Below, in pieces: positions 42,213 through 42,928 of a DNA stretch of 42,928 bases (within the stretch, counting starts at the first letter, position 1; each line of letters begins with the position of its first letter). Made by a program: the position numbers and the translations under genes. The DNA is from JANMDR01 sp031376425 (GTDB lineage Bacteria; Pseudomonadota; Gammaproteobacteria; Burkholderiales; Usitatibacteraceae). The notes beneath the pieces are model-generated. The model was not told where the DNA came from. It worked only from the letters and a program-made list of their open reading frames with translations, and made no database searches. The DNA lies in assembly GCA_031376425.1 (NCBI GenBank), contig JANMDR010000259.1:1-42928 (forward strand). The letters are read 5' to 3'.

Positions 42213-42928
42213 ATGAATCTCACTTCAACGCCCAATAAGGTACGCCCCTTAAGCGCATTGTGCAAGCGCGCTCTTGCGGCAACCATCATGGCCTCAGCGG
42301 CGGTTTCCGCATTTAGCAGCGGTGTAGCGCAGGCGCGTACCGTAGACTCGATTGAATTCTATAACACTAATTTAAAACACTATTTCCGCACCATTGACCC
42401 CGCAGAAGCGGCTGCCATCGATAAAGGCGCTGCTGGGGCTGGCTGGGTTCGTACGGGGCAAAATTTCGCGGTCTGGCCCTCGGCCAGTGATGTGCCAGGT
42501 GTGGCAGTGCCGGTTTGTAGGTTCTATGCTTCGGGGCCGAATTCGCATTTTTTTACGGCTGATAATGCGGAATGTCGCGGCCTTATTGAAGCAGAATCTG
42601 CTTTTAAAGTAGCGAACCCAAATAAAGCATTCACTGGATGGGTGCTTGAGGGCACTGCATTTTATGCGTTGACTGCAACTAACGGTAAATGTGGTGCAGA
42701 CACTAAGCCTCTTTATCGTCATTACAATAATCGTGCCGCGCAAAATGATTCGAACCACCGTTTTGTAAGTAATACCGCAGCCGTTCAAGACACTGCAGAT
42801 ATTATGTGGCCTCTTGAAGGTGTGGTGATGTGCCTGCCCGGCGAGTCTACAGCCGCGCGCGCGGATGCGGCGCGGATGCTCCGTCAAGCTACGTTTGGGG
42901 CAACCGCCACGGAAATGGCGAACATTGA
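42213..42928 (+). CDS. DUF5648-DUF1800 exported protein (partial, runs off the right edge)
   Basis: The first 238 codons of a gene with a good GGAG site before the ATG. Residues 1-41 are a signal peptide (CKRALAATIMASAAVSAF, cleavage near AQA|RT). Residues about 45-208 form a repeat-like module of the DUF5648 type: IEFYNTNLKHYFRTIDPAEAAAID, then CRFYASGPNSHFFTAD and a third LYRHYNN...NHRFVSNT segment. From residue about 218, DAARMLRQATFGATATEM is the typical beginning of a DUF1800 domain. DUF1800 proteins are large secreted proteins that usually pair with a DUF1501 gene; that partner would lie beyond the window. The molecular role is unknown. The 255-bp upstream region shows no other gene. 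Confidence 0.82.
   Translation, partial: MNLTSTPNKVRPLSALCKRALAATIMASAAVSAFSSGVAQARTVDSIEFYNTNLKHYFRTIDPAEAAAIDKGAAGAGWVRTGQNFAVWPSASDVPGVAVPVCRFYASGPNSHFFTADNAECRGLIEAESAFKVANPNKAFTGWVLEGTAFYALTATNGKCGADTKPLYRHYNNRAAQNDSNHRFVSNTAAVQDTADIMWPLEGVVMCLPGESTAARADAARMLRQATFGATATEMANI

Noticed and set aside
42372..42887. A 171-residue frame on the minus strand.
   Set aside because: It is the antisense shadow of the DUF5648-DUF1800 gene, which has a ribosome binding site and signal peptide on the plus strand.

Overview
The window looks like chromosomal DNA of a betaproteobacterium, probably order Burkholderiales. The evidence is an rnpB gene with betaproteobacterial signature segments directly followed by alkB, a map-glnD pair, an lpoA/yraN/dolP group divergent from rsmI, pyrC followed by a DUF3025 gene, and a UbiB with the short betaproteobacterial-type C terminus. 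By eye, base composition is moderate (somewhat under 50% GC). No tRNA, rRNA operon, CRISPR array, prophage or intact insertion sequence was recognised. The genus cannot be fixed from the sequence.

Layout. (1) 1-1281: the 5' part of a secreted leucine-rich-repeat protein made of 69-bp units, running off the left edge, followed by an inverted-repeat element (1480-1589). (2) 1640-6514: a two-gene signalling operon on the minus strand, with a five-PAS histidine kinase followed by a response regulator fused to a class III cyclase domain and a Ser/Thr protein kinase. (3) 6677-8954: purine/methylthio-nucleoside salvage (phosphoribosyltransferase and methylthioinosine phosphorylase), then peptide deformylase and a small membrane protein. 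(4) 8978-14233: map-glnD on the minus strand, divergent from dacB. (5) 14417-20253: a short-chain dehydrogenase, a small membrane ORF, an EAL phosphodiesterase, a MASE1 hybrid histidine kinase and a divergent OmpR-type regulator. (6) 20453-27891: ssb, a DUF4397 lipoprotein, dolP-yraN-lpoA-like, rsmI-pyrC and DUF3025. (7) 27819-30341: a GAF/PAS hybrid kinase with two receiver domains. (8) 30557-35450: rnpB, alkB, carbonic anhydrase, TPR-Asp/Asn hydroxylase, plsY, folB and an SDR. (9) 35573-42928: a small membrane protein, a sodium:solute symporter, a MITE-like element that ends in the ubiB stop codon, ubiB, arsS, a Yip1-family protein and the 5' part of a DUF5648-DUF1800 protein.

How the genes work together. 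Housekeeping genes alternate with an unusually dense set of signalling proteins: three sensor kinases (two of them hybrids), one OmpR regulator, one c-di-GMP phosphodiesterase and the receiver-cyclase-kinase fusion. The most unusual unit is 1640-6514. It appears to join phosphorelay, cyclic nucleotide and Ser/Thr phosphorylation signalling in one operon, and its cyclase domain lacks one of the two metal-binding aspartates. Other items worth a look are a compensated base-pair change in the core P4 helix of RNase P RNA, the MITE-like element that supplies the ubiB stop codon, a terminator-like hairpin too close to the symporter start to leave room for a promoter, and the recently shuffled LRR array.
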